A stretch of 64,000 bases of DNA from NCBI RefSeq assembly GCF_001886695.1, contig NZ_CP018097.1, positions 1,879,001 to 1,943,000 of the forward strand, in the 5' to 3' direction. Source of the DNA: Aurantiacibacter gangjinensis. GTDB taxonomy: Bacteria; Pseudomonadota; Alphaproteobacteria; Sphingomonadales; Sphingomonadaceae. Made by a program: the position numbers and the translations under genes. Position 1 is the first letter of the stretch; the number at the start of each line of letters is the position of its first letter. This document shows positions 37,513 through 47,522 of the stretch, in pieces. The notes beneath the pieces were generated by a model. That model was not told where the DNA came from and searched no databases. It saw only the letters and a program-made list of their open reading frames with translations.

Positions 37513-38898
37513 ATGGCACTCGATATCCTAGTCGTCGACGATGAACGCGACATTCGCGATCTGGTTGCCGGCGTGCTGAGCGACGAGGGCTATGAATGCC
37601 GCACCGCGGGCGACAGCGAGAGCGCGCTCTCCATGGTGGATGAGCGTCGGCCCAGCCTCGTCCTGCTGGACGTGTGGCTGCACGGCAGCAAGATGGACGG
37701 GCTGGAAGTGCTTGACGCGATCAAGCAGCGCGAGCCGAACCTGCCGGTCATCATTTTTTCCGGCCATGGGAATGTCGATACGGCAGTGTCGGCCGTCAGT
37801 CGGGGTGCGATGGACTTTATAGAGAAGCCCTTCGAAGCCGAGAAGCTGCTGCACCTTGTGGAGCGCGCTACCGAAACGGAACGCCTACGCCGCGAGAACG
37901 AGCGGCTGCGCGAAGGCATGGCGGCGCCGGACGAATTCACCGGCAATTCCAGCGTCATCAATAATGTGCGCGCGACGCTGAAGCGTGTGTCCAACACAGG
38001 TAGCCGCGTGCTGATCAGCGGGCCGGCAGGAGCGGGCAAGGAAGTGGCAGCGCGCCTCCTCCACGCATGGAGCCCGCGAGCGGACAAGGCGTTCGTGTCG
38101 GTTAATTCGGCGCGCATCACGCCAGAGCGTTTCGAGAACGAGCTGTTCGGCGAAGAGGCCGACGGCAAGCTGCTGCGCCCCGGCCTGCTGGAGCTGGCCG
38201 ATGGCGGCACGCTCTATCTCGATGAGATTGCCGACATGCCCGAAAGCACACAGGCGCGTATCCTGCGCGTGCTGACCGATCAGAGTTTCGTGCGTGTGGG
38301 CGGCAATAGGCAAGTGGGCGTGGATGTGCGCGTCGTGTCGTCCACAGCGCGGGACTTATTGGCAGAAATTGAGGAAAAGCGTTTCCGCGAAGACCTGTTC
38401 TACCGGCTGAATGTCGTGCCCATCGAAATCCCGCCGCTGGGCGAACGTCGCGACGATATTCCCGCGCTCGCCGAGCATTTCTTCACGCGTTACGCGCGCG
38501 AGCAGGGGCTGGAGCCGCCTTCGGTCACGCCCGAAGCCATCGCCGCGCTGCAGGCCTATGACTGGCCGGGCAATGTCCGCCAGCTGCGCAATGTCATCGA
38601 GCGGACGGTCATTCTCGCCCCGCGCGAAGATTTTGCGACGATCACGCCGGAGATGCTGCCATCGGAAATTACCGGCGGATCGGAAGATAACGGCGGGGGC
38701 ATCTCTACCTTGATGGGCGTGCCGCTGCGCGAGGCGCGCGAAAGTTTCGAGCGTGAATATCTGCGCATCCAGATCCGGCGCTTTTCCGGCAATATTTCCA
38801 AGACAGCCGGTTTCATCGGCATGGAACGTTCTGCCTTGCATCGGAAGCTAAAGCTTCTTGGCATGAACGACCGCAACAGCGGCGACGATAAAGACTAG
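37513..38898 (+). CDS. ntrX: Response regulator NtrX lacking the GAFTGA motif
   Basis: Product of 461 residues: receiver domain with Asp53 (LVLLDVWLHGSK), an AAA+ domain with an altered Walker A (ISGPAGAGKEVAARLL) and Walker B GGTLYLDEIADMP, and a Fis-like C-terminal HTH (SKTAGFIGMERSALHRKLKLLG). Where NtrC has GAFTGA, this protein reads LFGEEADGKLLRPGLLELA, so canonical sigma-54 activation is not expected; NtrX proteins are known for this and act on sigma-70 promoters. The ATG follows GGAGAG, 22 bp after ntrY. Confidence 0.94.
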   Translation: MALDILVVDDERDIRDLVAGVLSDEGYECRTAGDSESALSMVDERRPSLVLLDVWLHGSKMDGLEVLDAIKQREPNLPVIIFSGHGNVDTAVSAVSRGAMDFIEKPFEAEKLLHLVERATETERLRRENERLREGMAAPDEFTGNSSVINNVRATLKRVSNTGSRVLISGPAGAGKEVAARLLHAWSPRADKAFVSVNSARITPERFENELFGEEADGKLLRPGLLELADGGTLYLDEIADMPESTQARILRVLTDQSFVRVGGNRQVGVDVRVVSSTARDLLAEIEEKRFREDLFYRLNVVPIEIPPLGERRDDIPALAEHFFTRYAREQGLEPPSVTPEAIAALQAYDWPGNVRQLRNVIERTVILAPREDFATITPEMLPSEITGGSEDNGGGISTLMGVPLREARESFEREYLRIQIRRFSGNISKTAGFIGMERSALHRKLKLLGMNDRNSGDDKD

Positions 38899-38975
38899 CC
38901 TTTTAATGATATTGCCGCGCCCGAAATCGGGGAACAAAAGGCATTGCGGGATACTTGTGACATTGTATCGCTGCA

Positions 38976-38991
38976 GCGCACAATTGTGCGC
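38976..38991. promoter_or_regulatory. 16-bp perfect palindrome upstream of hfq
   Basis: GCGCACAATTGTGCGC lies 77 bp after ntrX and 76 bp before hfq, with no T-run, so it is more likely an operator than a terminator. A smaller symmetrical element TTGA-ATTG-TCAA follows at about 39004-39015. Confidence 0.45.
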
Positions 38992-39067
38992 GCGGTAGTC
39001 ATTGAATTGTCAAATGTGACTACCAGATTGTGGGCGCGAGCTCGCCAAGAATTATGGAGTCAGACCA

Positions 39068-39643
39068 ATGACCAAGGGCACCCTTTCTGCCCGTCCGCGC
39101 CCCGAACAGGAACCGGAGACTGCTACAAAACCACCCGCGAAGAATGGGAAGGCTGCCAATCTGCAGGACGTCTTCCTTAATTTCCTGCGTCGCGAGAAAA
39201 TTCCTGTCACGATGTTCCTCGTGAAGGGCGTGAAACTACAGGGCATTGTGACCTGGTTCGACAATTTCTCCATCCTGCTGCGCCGCGATGGCCAGTCGCA
39301 GCTTGTTTACAAGCATGCGATCAGCACGATCATGCCCGGGCAGCCGGTGGATGTGGAAGAATTCGGCAGAGGTCCCGATGGCTCGAAGAAAATGCGCTTG
39401 TTGCAGGACATTTTCCTTACCAGTGTGCGCGATGCCGGGGTGCAGGTGACCATGTTCCTGGTGAACGGCGTGATGCTGCAAGGCCGCATTGCCAGCTATG
39501 ACCTGTTCTGCATGCTGCTGGAGCGCGATGGCTTCGTTCAGCTCGCCTACAAGCATGCCGTCTCGACCATCCAGCCCGAGAAGCCGGTCGATCTGTCGGG
39601 CGATATCGACATGGACGATGACGATGAAGGCGACGACGGCTGA
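39068..39643 (+). CDS. hfq: Tandem two-domain RNA chaperone Hfq
   Basis: RNA-binding chaperone for sRNA-mRNA pairing. The 191-residue protein holds two complete Sm/Hfq domains with an exact 80-residue offset: domain 1 about 32-92 ([24 protein letters not shown]) and domain 2 about 112-172 ([24 protein letters not shown]), plus an acidic tail ([11 protein letters not shown]). Normal Hfq has one domain of about 75 residues and forms hexamers, so this form would make a pseudo-hexamer from three chains. Domain 1 keeps the rim arginines (Arg41, Arg42) and the distal-face lysine (Lys56). Domain 2 has Asp122 and Met136 there, while the proximal-site Gln and Lys-His are kept in both. Confidence 0.95.
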   Translation: MTKGTLSARPRPEQEPETATKPPAKNGKAANLQDVFLNFLRREKIPVTMFLVKGVKLQGIVTWFDNFSILLRRDGQSQLVYKHAISTIMPGQPVDVEEFGRGPDGSKKMRLLQDIFLTSVRDAGVQVTMFLVNGVMLQGRIASYDLFCMLLERDGFVQLAYKHAVSTIQPEKPVDLSGDIDMDDDDEGDDG

Positions 39644-40965
39644 TTTTCGAGGATGACAGTATTGAAGGCGAGGTAACGCGCGGTGCGCGAGCCCTCGTCG
39701 TGTGCCCGGACATTCGCGGCCAGCGGCGTGACGAAGATCCCGAAGCACGGCTTGAAGAAGCAAAAGGCCTCGCGCTCGCTATCGGCATCGTGGTCGCGCA
39801 TAGCTTTGTGCTGCCCGTTCGGGAGGTAAAGCCCAACACGCTTTTCGGGGAAGGGCAGGTACAGCGCATCGCCACCGATTGCGAATTGCACGAGGCGGAA
39901 TTGGTGATCGTGGATGGCGCGCTTTCGCCCATCCAGCAGCGCAATCTGGAAGAGAAGATCGGCCGCAAGGTGATCGACCGGACCGGGCTGATCCTCGAGA
40001 TTTTCGGCGAGCGCGCGGCAACGGCTGAAGGCCGGTTGCAGGTGGAGCTGGCGCATCTCGATTACCAGCAGAGCCGCCTTGTGCGCAGCTGGACCCACCT
40101 TGAGCGGCAGCGCGGTGGCTTCGGCTTCCTCGGCGGCCCGGGCGAAACGCAGATCGAGGCGGACCGCCGCATGATCCGCGACCGCATGGGCAGGCTGCGC
40201 CGGGAGCTGGAGCAGGTGCGCAAGACCCGTGAATTGCATCGCAAACGCCGGGGAAGGGCGCCTTGGCCGGTGATCGCGCTTGTCGGTTACACAAATGCTG
40301 GCAAGTCTACGCTATTCAACCGTTTGACCGGCGCTGACGTGATGGCGGAAGACCTGCTCTTTGCCACGCTCGACCCGACCATGCGCGCTATCACGCTGCC
40401 CGGTGTCGAAAAGGCGATCCTGTCCGACACGGTGGGTTTCATCTCCGACCTCCCGACCCAGCTTGTTGCCGCATTCCGCGCCACGCTGGAGGAAGTGACG
40501 GCGGCCGATATCGTGCTGCATGTGCGCGATATTGCCAATCCCGACAATGCGGCGCAGAAGAAGCAGGTGCTCAATATCCTGCAAGACCTCGGCGTCGTCG
40601 ACGAGACCGGCCAAGCACAGGATGCGGTGCTGCTGGAAGTCTGGAACAAGTGGGATAAGCTGTCTGCCGAGCAGGCAGAGGCACTGGCCGAAATTGCCGA
40701 CCAGCAGGACGATGTAATCCGCATGTCCGCGCAGACCGGGGAAGGCATCGACGCCCTTGGCGAGAAGCTAGGCAAAGTCCTGACGAGCGGCGCGCGCACT
40801 CTGTCGCTCACCATTTCGGCGAGCGACGGCGCGCGGATCGCGTGGTTGCACCAGCATGGCGAAGTGCTGGCGGACGAGGATGGCGGCGAGGGCGAGGATG
40901 GCCCCATGCGCCAGATCGAGGTTCGCCTTACCGAAAAGGAACTGGGCCGCTTCGAGGCGCTCTAA
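39640..40965 (+). CDS. hflX: Ribosome-rescue GTPase HflX
   Basis: GTPase that splits stalled or heat-damaged ribosomes. Family motifs: [28 protein letters not shown], Walker [36 protein letters not shown] and NKWDK. The first ATG or GTG-type start (GTG 39700) would cut off sequence that looks like the HflX N-terminus ([19 protein letters not shown]), and the frame is open back to a CTG at 39640 lying in a CTGA overlap with the hfq stop, with AAGGCG about 11 nt upstream. I therefore place the start at 39640 (441 residues); GTG 39700 (421 residues) is the conservative alternative. The hfq-hflX order is conserved in Proteobacteria. Confidence 0.9.
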   Translation: MIFEDDSIEGEVTRGARALVVCPDIRGQRRDEDPEARLEEAKGLALAIGIVVAHSFVLPVREVKPNTLFGEGQVQRIATDCELHEAELVIVDGALSPIQQRNLEEKIGRKVIDRTGLILEIFGERAATAEGRLQVELAHLDYQQSRLVRSWTHLERQRGGFGFLGGPGETQIEADRRMIRDRMGRLRRELEQVRKTRELHRKRRGRAPWPVIALVGYTNAGKSTLFNRLTGADVMAEDLLFATLDPTMRAITLPGVEKAILSDTVGFISDLPTQLVAAFRATLEEVTAADIVLHVRDIANPDNAAQKKQVLNILQDLGVVDETGQAQDAVLLEVWNKWDKLSAEQAEALAEIADQQDDVIRMSAQTGEGIDALGEKLGKVLTSGARTLSLTISASDGARIAWLHQHGEVLADEDGGEGEDGPMRQIEVRLTEKELGRFEAL

Positions 40966-40974
40966 GCCAGGTCT

Positions 40975-42345
40975 CTAGGCGGGCACGGCTTCCATCGCGC
41001 CGAGCCATTCACCGAAATCGGCCTTGCCGCGCTCCGTATAGGCTTCTTTGCGCTGCTTCTTGTGCACTTTGTGTAGCGGCGGGAAGAGGCCGAAATTGAC
41101 ATTCATGGGCTGGAAGGTCGCGGCCTCTGCATCACCGGTAATGTGGTGGAGCAGGGCGCCCATGGCGCTGGTTGCGGGCGGGGGTGTCCAGTCGAGGCCT
41201 GCCAGTTCGGCAGCTGCCATCATGCCCGCCATCAAGCCGACCGCGCTGCTTTCGACATAGCCCTCGCAACCCGTCACTTGTCCCGCAAAGCGGATATGCG
41301 GCGCGCTTTTCAGGCGCAGCTGGCGGTCCAGAAGGACGGGTGAATTGAGGAATGTGTTGCGATGCATCCCGCCCAGCCGGGCGAATTCGGCATTTTCGAG
41401 GCCCGGAATGGTACGGAAAAGCTCGACCTGCGCGCCGTATTTCATCTTGGTCTGGAAGCCGACCATGTTCCACAGCGTGCCCAGCTTGTTATCCTGCCGC
41501 AGCTGCACCACGGCATAGGGCCACTTGCCCTGTGGATGCTCTTCGCTGGTATCGTAGGGATTATCGAGCCCCACGCCTTTCATCGGCCCGTAGCGAAGCG
41601 TCTCTAATCCGCGCTCCGCCATCACTTCGATCGGCATGCAGCCATCGAAATAGGGCGTGTCCGCTTCCCATTCCTTGAACTCGCCCTTCTCGGCATCCAG
41701 CAGGCCTTGATGGAAGGCGAGATACTGCTCCTTCGTCATCGGGCAGTTGATGTAATCGCCTTCCTCGTTCGAGGCGCTGGTCCGCTTGTTCCAGCGGCTC
41801 TGGATCCATGCCTTGTCCATGTCGATGGAATGGCGATGGACGATGGGGGCGATGGCATCGAAAAAGGCGAGGCGCTCCTCACCAGTGCGCGCGATGATGC
41901 TGTCCGCCAGCCGCGCTGCGGTGAGGGGACCGGTGGCGACGATCGTCATCCCGGCGTCGGGCAATTCGTCCACCAGCTCGCGCACGACGGTAATGTTCGG
42001 ATGCCCGCTCAGCGTGCGTTCGACCTCTTCGGAGAAAGCATCGCGGTCCACCGCCATGGCGCTGCCTGCCGGAACGCGCGCCTTTTCGCCCGCATGCATG
42101 ACGATGCTGTCCAGTCGCCGCATCTCGTGATGCAACAGCCCGACGGCGTTCTTGGTGTCATCATCGCTGCGGAACGAGTTGGAGCAGACGAGTTCGGCTA
42201 GCCCGTCCGTCTGGTGCGCATCGGTGTGCCCTTCGCCGCTGCCGCGCATCTCGGACAGGCGCACGGAGAAACCGCGCCGGGCCAGTTGCCACGCAGCTTC
42301 GCTTCCGGCGAGGCCGCCGCCGATGATGTGAACGTCGTGTGCCAT
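40975..42345 (-). CDS. trmFO: Folate-dependent tRNA (uracil-54) methyltransferase TrmFO
   Basis: FAD enzyme that makes ribothymidine at tRNA position 54 using methylenetetrahydrofolate. The 456-residue protein has the FAD motif [74 protein letters not shown] and [20 protein letters not shown]. The ATG at 42345 ([11 protein letters not shown]) gives the standard start. It ends 9 bp from the converging hflX. Confidence 0.96.
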   Translation of the reverse strand: MAHDVHIIGGGLAGSEAAWQLARRGFSVRLSEMRGSGEGHTDAHQTDGLAELVCSNSFRSDDDTKNAVGLLHHEMRRLDSIVMHAGEKARVPAGSAMAVDRDAFSEEVERTLSGHPNITVVRELVDELPDAGMTIVATGPLTAARLADSIIARTGEERLAFFDAIAPIVHRHSIDMDKAWIQSRWNKRTSASNEEGDYINCPMTKEQYLAFHQGLLDAEKGEFKEWEADTPYFDGCMPIEVMAERGLETLRYGPMKGVGLDNPYDTSEEHPQGKWPYAVVQLRQDNKLGTLWNMVGFQTKMKYGAQVELFRTIPGLENAEFARLGGMHRNTFLNSPVLLDRQLRLKSAPHIRFAGQVTGCEGYVESSAVGLMAGMMAAAELAGLDWTPPPATSAMGALLHHITGDAEAATFQPMNVNFGLFPPLHKVHKKQRKEAYTERGKADFGEWLGAMEAVPA

Positions 42346-42421
42346 GGCCGCGCAGATAGAGGTTGCGCTCGCGCGGCGCAATCACTTGCCGCAACGCACG
42401 CTTTGCGCCACTGGCAAGCGC

Positions 42422-43111
42422 ATGTCGCGCCAAGCCCTGGTCCAGAAACGCCCCTATCTGATCCTCAGCGTCGTCGCCGCGCTGGTGTTCTACTATCTGC
42501 GCGTGACCGAGCTGCCGGAAATCTACCTTTGGCCGATCAAGGGCAGCGCCTGCGCATTTCTGGCGGTCTATGCTTTCCTGCGCCATTCCAGTCCGCCTGC
42601 GCGAGTGCTGGCGACGGCTATGGTGGTTGCCGCGTTGGCGGACATGGCGGTGGAGTTCGACTTGCGCGTTGGTGCGGGCGTATTCATCGTGTTTCACGCC
42701 CTGATGATCAAACTGTTTGTGGCGCACAATCGCGGGGCGATGGATGGGCGCGACAATCTCATCCTGCTCGGCCTGCTGATCGTGCCACCGCTGGCGGGCT
42801 ACATGCTGACAGGCTCGGGCGGTACGGCGTGGGCGACCGCGATCTACGGCGCGGTGCTTGGCGTGATGGCGGCATCGGCCTGGTCCAGCACATTCCCGCG
42901 CTGGACCGTGGGCGCGGGTGCCATCCTGTTTGTCGTGTCGGACCTGCTGATTTTCGCCGGACTGGGACCGCTGGCCGACAATCCGTTTCGCGAATACCTG
43001 GTCTGGCCGATCTATTTCCTTGGCCAGTTCCTGATGACGGTCGGCGTCATCACCACTCTGCGGAAGCGCGATCCGGAACTGGCGGTGGTGCAGGGCGGGC
43101 GCGCGGACTAA
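42422..43111 (+). CDS. Lysoplasmalogenase family membrane protein (YhhN/TMEM86)
   Basis: Product of 229 residues with about eight membrane helices and the YhhN signatures: WPIKGSACAFLAVYAFLR, VVAALADMAVEF, GAGVFIVFHALMI, GAVLGVMAASAW, AGAILFVVSDLLIFA and VWPIYFLGQFLMTVGVI. Animal TMEM86 members hydrolyse the vinyl-ether bond of lysoplasmalogens; the bacterial substrate is unclear. The paired acidic residues in LADMAVEFD and VSDLL are the likely active site. It ends with a 4-bp 3' overlap with the converging gyrA. Confidence 0.88.
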   Translation: MSRQALVQKRPYLILSVVAALVFYYLRVTELPEIYLWPIKGSACAFLAVYAFLRHSSPPARVLATAMVVAALADMAVEFDLRVGAGVFIVFHALMIKLFVAHNRGAMDGRDNLILLGLLIVPPLAGYMLTGSGGTAWATAIYGAVLGVMAASAWSSTFPRWTVGAGAILFVVSDLLIFAGLGPLADNPFREYLVWPIYFLGQFLMTVGVITTLRKRDPELAVVQGGRAD

Positions 43112-45900
43112 CTCGCGTCCGGCTCGCCTTCGATATTGTCGTCGGAATGGGCGGTGGTATCGGGCTGGGTGACGTCGTCGCCTCCCTTGCGGCCCACCAT
43201 TTCCTCCGCGATCATCTCCTCGGCATCGTTCTCGGGCGCTTCCTGCTCGTCGATCCGCACGGCAGAGACGATATGCTCGTTCTTGCCGACATCGAACAGG
43301 CGCACGCCTGCGGTCGCGCGGCCAAGGATGCGCAGCGTATCGAGGCCGATGCGGATAAGCTTGGCCTTGTCCGTCACCAGCATCAGCTGGTCGCCCTGCG
43401 TTGCGGTAAAGGTGGCCACGACATCGCCATTGCGGGCGATGTTGTCGATATTGGTAATGCCCATGCCGCCACGGCCCGCGCGGCGATATTCATAGGCGGA
43501 GCTCATCTTGCCGTAACCATTGGCGCAGACGGTAAGCAGGAATTGCTCCTCATCCGCCATCGCCTGATGGTCTTCGGAAAGCGTGGCAGCATCCTCGTCT
43601 GCCTTCCACGGAGCGACGCGCAGATAGGCATCACGCTCTTCAGGCGTGGCCGATCCCCCATGTAGGATGGACACGGAAACGACCTGGTCGCCATCCTCCT
43701 TGAACTTCATGCCGCGCACACCGGTAGAGGTGCGGCTGACGAATTCGCGCACATCCTCGCCGGAGAAGCGGATGGCCTTACCCTTACGGGTCGCCAAAAG
43801 CACGTCGTCGCCCGGATTCAAGAGCTGCACGCCGATCAGGTGATCGGGCGAGCCATCCTCGAACTTCATGGCATATTTGCCGTTGGACGGAATGTTGGTG
43901 AAGGCGTCCATGGAATTGCGCCGCACATTGCCTATGGCCGTGGCGAACACGACATTGAGCGCGCCCCAGCTGTCCTCGTCCTCCGGCAAAGGCAGGACCT
44001 GCGCGATGGTCTCGTCCTTTTCTAGCGGCAGCATGTTGATGATCGGCCGCCCGCGCGTGTTGGCCGCGCCTTCGGGCAGTTTCCACACCTTCAGGCGGTA
44101 GACCTTGCCCGCGGTCGAGAAGAACAGCACCGGATTATGCGTGCTGGTCACGAACATGTGGCTGACGGCATCCTCGTCCTTGGTGGACATGCCGGCGCGG
44201 CCCTTGCCGCCGCGGTTCTGCGCGCGGAAGGTGCTCAATGGCGTGCGCTTGATGTAGCCATCGAGGGTGACGGTCACGACCATGTCGTCCCGCTCGATCA
44301 GGTCTTCGTCGTCGAGGCCATCCCAGGCCGGTGCGATCTCGGACATGCGCGGCGTAGCGAACTGGTCGCGCACTTCCTGCAGTTCTGTTCGCATCACGCC
44401 GTAAAGTTTGGCGCGGTCTGCGAGGATGGAGAGATAGTATTCGATCTGGTCGGCCAGCTCTTTCAGCTCGTCGCCAATCTCGTCACGCCCGAGCGCGGTA
44501 AGGCGATGGAGCCGCAGGTCGAGGATTGCCTTCACCTGACGCTCGGACAGCTGGTAGGTGCCGCCTTCTTCGCTATCGCTCGGCTCGATGGCTTCGACCA
44601 GCGCGATATATTGCGCGATATCGCCGATCGGCCATTCCTTCTCCAGCAGCTTGGCCCGCGCGATGGAGGGGTTGGACGATCCGCGGATCATCGCCACCAC
44701 TTCGTCGAGATTGGAAACGGCCACCACAAGGCCCAGCAAGACGTGGGCCCGGTCACGCGCCTTGTTCAGCTCATACTTGGTGCGCCGCGTGATGACCTGT
44801 TCGCGGAAGGCGATGAAACTGGAGATGATATCGCGCAGGTCCAGCGTTTCCGGCCGCCCGCCACGAATGGCCAGCATATTGGCGGGGAAGCTCGCTTGCG
44901 CGGGCGTGTGCCGCCACAGCTGGTTGAGCACCACATCGGCGGTGGCATCGCGCTTCAGGTCGATCACGACGCGCACACCGGCGCGGCTCGATTCGTCGCG
45001 AATGTCGGAAATGCCTTCGATCCGCTTTTCCTTGGCGGCATCGGCGATCTTCTCCACCAGCCCGGCCTTGCCGACCTGGTAGGGGATGGAGGTTAGCACG
45101 ATGCTTTGCTTGTCGCCGCGCCCGGTTTCGATCTCGTGACGGCTGCGCATGAGGATGGAGCCGCGTCCGGTCGTATAGGCCGATTTTGCGCCCGACTTGC
45201 CAAGAATGAGCGGGCCGGTGGGGAAATCGGGGCCGGGGATGATTTCGTGCAGCTGCTCTGCGGTGATGCCTGGATCATCGAGATAGGCGAAACACCCGTC
45301 GATCACTTCGCCCAGATTGTGCGGCGGGATATTGGTCGCCATGCCGACCGCGATGCCGCCCGCACCGTTCACCAGCAGGTTGGGGAAGCGGGCGGGGAGG
45401 ACGGTCGGCTCCTGCTCGCTGCCATCGTAATTGTCGACGAAATCGACCGTATCCTTGTCGAGATCGGCCAGAATGGCGTCAGCCGGCTTTGCCAGGCGGC
45501 TTTCCGTGTAGCGCATGGCGGCAGGCGGATCGGGGTCCATGCTGCCGAAATTGCCCTGGCCATCGATCAGCGGAACGCGCAGCGACCAAGGCTGCACCAT
45601 GCGGGCCAGCGCATCGTAGATCGCGCTGTCGCCATGCGGGTGATAGCTACCCATCACTTCACCCACGATTTTCGCGGATTTGCGGTAGGGGCGAGTAGAC
45701 GTGTAGCCGCCCACCTGCGCTGCATAGAGGATGCGGCGATGCACCGGCTTCAGCCCGTCGCGCACGTCGGGCAGCGCGCGGCTTACGATCACGCTCATCG
45801 CGTAATCGAGGTAGCTCGTTTTCATCTCGTCGACGATGTCGATACGTTCGAATTCGCCGGGATTATCCTGCGGTGCGGTAATGTCGTTTCCGTCGCTCAC
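43108..45900 (-). CDS. gyrA: DNA gyrase subunit A
   Basis: Breaks and rejoins DNA during supercoiling with GyrB. The 930-residue protein has the N-terminal breakage-reunion domain with catalytic tyrosine in [10 protein letters not shown], a quinolone-determining region [15 protein letters not shown] keeping Ser and Asp at the positions equal to E. coli 83 and 87 (wild-type, susceptible form), and a C-terminal beta-pinwheel with the GyrA-box-like [10 protein letters not shown]. The C-terminus ends in an acidic tail. It starts with GTG; no clear ribosome-binding site. Confidence 0.97.
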   Translation of the reverse strand: MSDGNDITAPQDNPGEFERIDIVDEMKTSYLDYAMSVIVSRALPDVRDGLKPVHRRILYAAQVGGYTSTRPYRKSAKIVGEVMGSYHPHGDSAIYDALARMVQPWSLRVPLIDGQGNFGSMDPDPPAAMRYTESRLAKPADAILADLDKDTVDFVDNYDGSEQEPTVLPARFPNLLVNGAGGIAVGMATNIPPHNLGEVIDGCFAYLDDPGITAEQLHEIIPGPDFPTGPLILGKSGAKSAYTTGRGSILMRSRHEIETGRGDKQSIVLTSIPYQVGKAGLVEKIADAAKEKRIEGISDIRDESSRAGVRVVIDLKRDATADVVLNQLWRHTPAQASFPANMLAIRGGRPETLDLRDIISSFIAFREQVITRRTKYELNKARDRAHVLLGLVVAVSNLDEVVAMIRGSSNPSIARAKLLEKEWPIGDIAQYIALVEAIEPSDSEEGGTYQLSERQVKAILDLRLHRLTALGRDEIGDELKELADQIEYYLSILADRAKLYGVMRTELQEVRDQFATPRMSEIAPAWDGLDDEDLIERDDMVVTVTLDGYIKRTPLSTFRAQNRGGKGRAGMSTKDEDAVSHMFVTSTHNPVLFFSTAGKVYRLKVWKLPEGAANTRGRPIINMLPLEKDETIAQVLPLPEDEDSWGALNVVFATAIGNVRRNSMDAFTNIPSNGKYAMKFEDGSPDHLIGVQLLNPGDDVLLATRKGKAIRFSGEDVREFVSRTSTGVRGMKFKEDGDQVVSVSILHGGSATPEERDAYLRVAPWKADEDAATLSEDHQAMADEEQFLLTVCANGYGKMSSAYEYRRAGRGGMGITNIDNIARNGDVVATFTATQGDQLMLVTDKAKLIRIGLDTLRILGRATAGVRLFDVGKNEHIVSAVRIDEQEAPENDAEEMIAEEMVGRKGGDDVTQPDTTAHSDDNIEGEPDAS

Positions 45901-46177
45901 GAAGAAGCATATCCGTTATCGTTATTGGCTGCCTGTCACCCTAGGGCAGGGGGGCGCGAAGAGCCATGCCAGCGACCATGAAAGCCGCGCAAATCGGCGC
46001 TTTTTCCACATATGCGCGCCGCTGCCATACATCTACGCGAAAGCTATCGTAAATTGGCCATTCAGCGCGCCTGCTGTAGGAGACATTTGCAATCTCGGGC
46101 GTTGTGTGCAGAGACCCACGCCGGGAAAGACGGGCCCCATAGACGGGCCTGACATTTTTCTAGGAGAGAATACGATA

Positions 46178-47458
46178 ATGCCCTTCGCCACTCGTTCGCC
46201 CAACACGAAATCCTTCCGTTCTGCGGTCGCCGGTTTCGCAATGGCTGTCGCCCTTGTGGGCGGCGTGTCCGCTGGTTCCACCGCGCTGACCGCGCAGGCC
46301 GTTGCCGCGCAAGACCTGCCCGATCCTTCGGAAGGTTTTGCAGAGGTTTATGGCCCGGTCGTGCCGCTGGTGCAGCCAGAATCGCAGGATTTCAACGCTG
46401 CGCGCGCGCAGATTCCTGCGCTCGTCGCCGCAATCGAGAACAATCGCGACCGGGACCTTGCCGGGAACATCATTCTCAATATCGGCACTGGCCTCGATGA
46501 TCGCCAGTTGCAGCGCCAGGGCCTGATGCTGCGCCTTGAAGGTGGCATGGTTCCGGCAGAGCAGGTTGGCCTGTTCACTTGGTTTGTCGGCAGCCTCTCC
46601 TTCGAATTCGAAGATTGGGCGACGTCTCGCGAATACCTGATGAGGGTGCGCGAGATGGGCTACGTGCCCGATCAGGGCAATCCGGTGCTGCTGATCGCCA
46701 ACACCTATCTGGAAGAAGAAAATCCGCAGGCGTCGGTTGCTTATCTGATGAGCGAAGTGGAAGCCGCCGATGCGGCCGGCACGCCGATCAACGAGAACTG
46801 GCTGCTCAACGCCCTGCAGACCAGCTATGACTACGAATTGACCGACAGCGCCCTGGCTGCAGGGGTCATTTTGCTGCGCGATTTCCCGTCGGAGCGAAAC
46901 TGGCGCAATACGCTGCAGATCGTCAGCCAGTTGCACGATTTCGAAACGGATGAGCGTGTCGATCTCTATCGCCTGATGTATATCCGCAACACGCTGGACG
47001 AGCGCCAAGATACCACACGCTTTATCGAAGATCTCGATCCTCGCGTGATGTCCAACGAAGTGCAGCGCATCCTTGCGCGCGGTCTTGAGACAGGCGCATT
47101 TACCTCGAGCGATCCGTATTACACCGAAGTGCGCGGCATCGTGGAGACGCGTGCACCGCAGGACCGCAGCGGTATCGGTACGATCGTGTCCGAAGGTCGC
47201 AACGGCGATGCGCTGGATGCCTTGGGCGCCGGCGACGTGCTGCTCTCGCTTGAAGACTATGCGCAGGCCGAACAGCTTTACGCGCTCGCGCTGGAGCGTG
47301 GGTTCGACGCAAACACGGCCAATACCCGTATCGGCATCGCACAGGCCCAGCAGGGCAATTATGCTGCGGCGCTGGAAACCTTCGCGCTGGTGAGCGGCAA
47401 TCGCACGCCCATCGCGCGGATGTGGACGGCCTATGCTACGCAGATGATGGGCAGCTAA
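46178..47458 (+). CDS. Secreted TPR-like repeat protein, unknown function
   Basis: Product of 426 residues with a signal peptide (AVAGFAMAVALVGGVSAGSTA, likely cut near AVAAQ). The mature part is helical and repetitive (LFTWFVGSLSFEFEDWATSREYLMRVREM, NPVLLIANTYLEEENPQASVAYLMSE as landmarks), ending with TPR-type units (GAGDVLLSLEDYAQAEQLYALALERGFD and GIAQAQQGNYAAALETFALV). It is likely periplasmic and protein-binding, but I do not recognise a named family. The ATG at 46178 follows TAGGAGAG. The 277-bp upstream stretch is shared with gyrA and shows no other gene. Confidence 0.75.
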   Translation: MPFATRSPNTKSFRSAVAGFAMAVALVGGVSAGSTALTAQAVAAQDLPDPSEGFAEVYGPVVPLVQPESQDFNAARAQIPALVAAIENNRDRDLAGNIILNIGTGLDDRQLQRQGLMLRLEGGMVPAEQVGLFTWFVGSLSFEFEDWATSREYLMRVREMGYVPDQGNPVLLIANTYLEEENPQASVAYLMSEVEAADAAGTPINENWLLNALQTSYDYELTDSALAAGVILLRDFPSERNWRNTLQIVSQLHDFETDERVDLYRLMYIRNTLDERQDTTRFIEDLDPRVMSNEVQRILARGLETGAFTSSDPYYTEVRGIVETRAPQDRSGIGTIVSEGRNGDALDALGAGDVLLSLEDYAQAEQLYALALERGFDANTANTRIGIAQAQQGNYAAALETFALVSGNRTPIARMWTAYATQMMGS

Positions 47459-47483
47459 GCCGAAACTTCAATCATCGCGAACG

Positions 47484-47518
47484 CGGCGCGGAAACCTTAG
47501 CGGTTTCCGCGCCGTTTT
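47484..47518. terminator. Terminator between the secreted TPR protein and ychF
   Basis: Perfect 13-bp stem CGGCGCGGAAACC / GGTTTCCGCGCCG with a TTAGC loop, followed by TTTTCG. It lies between converging genes. Confidence 0.92.
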
Positions 47519-47522
47519 CGTA

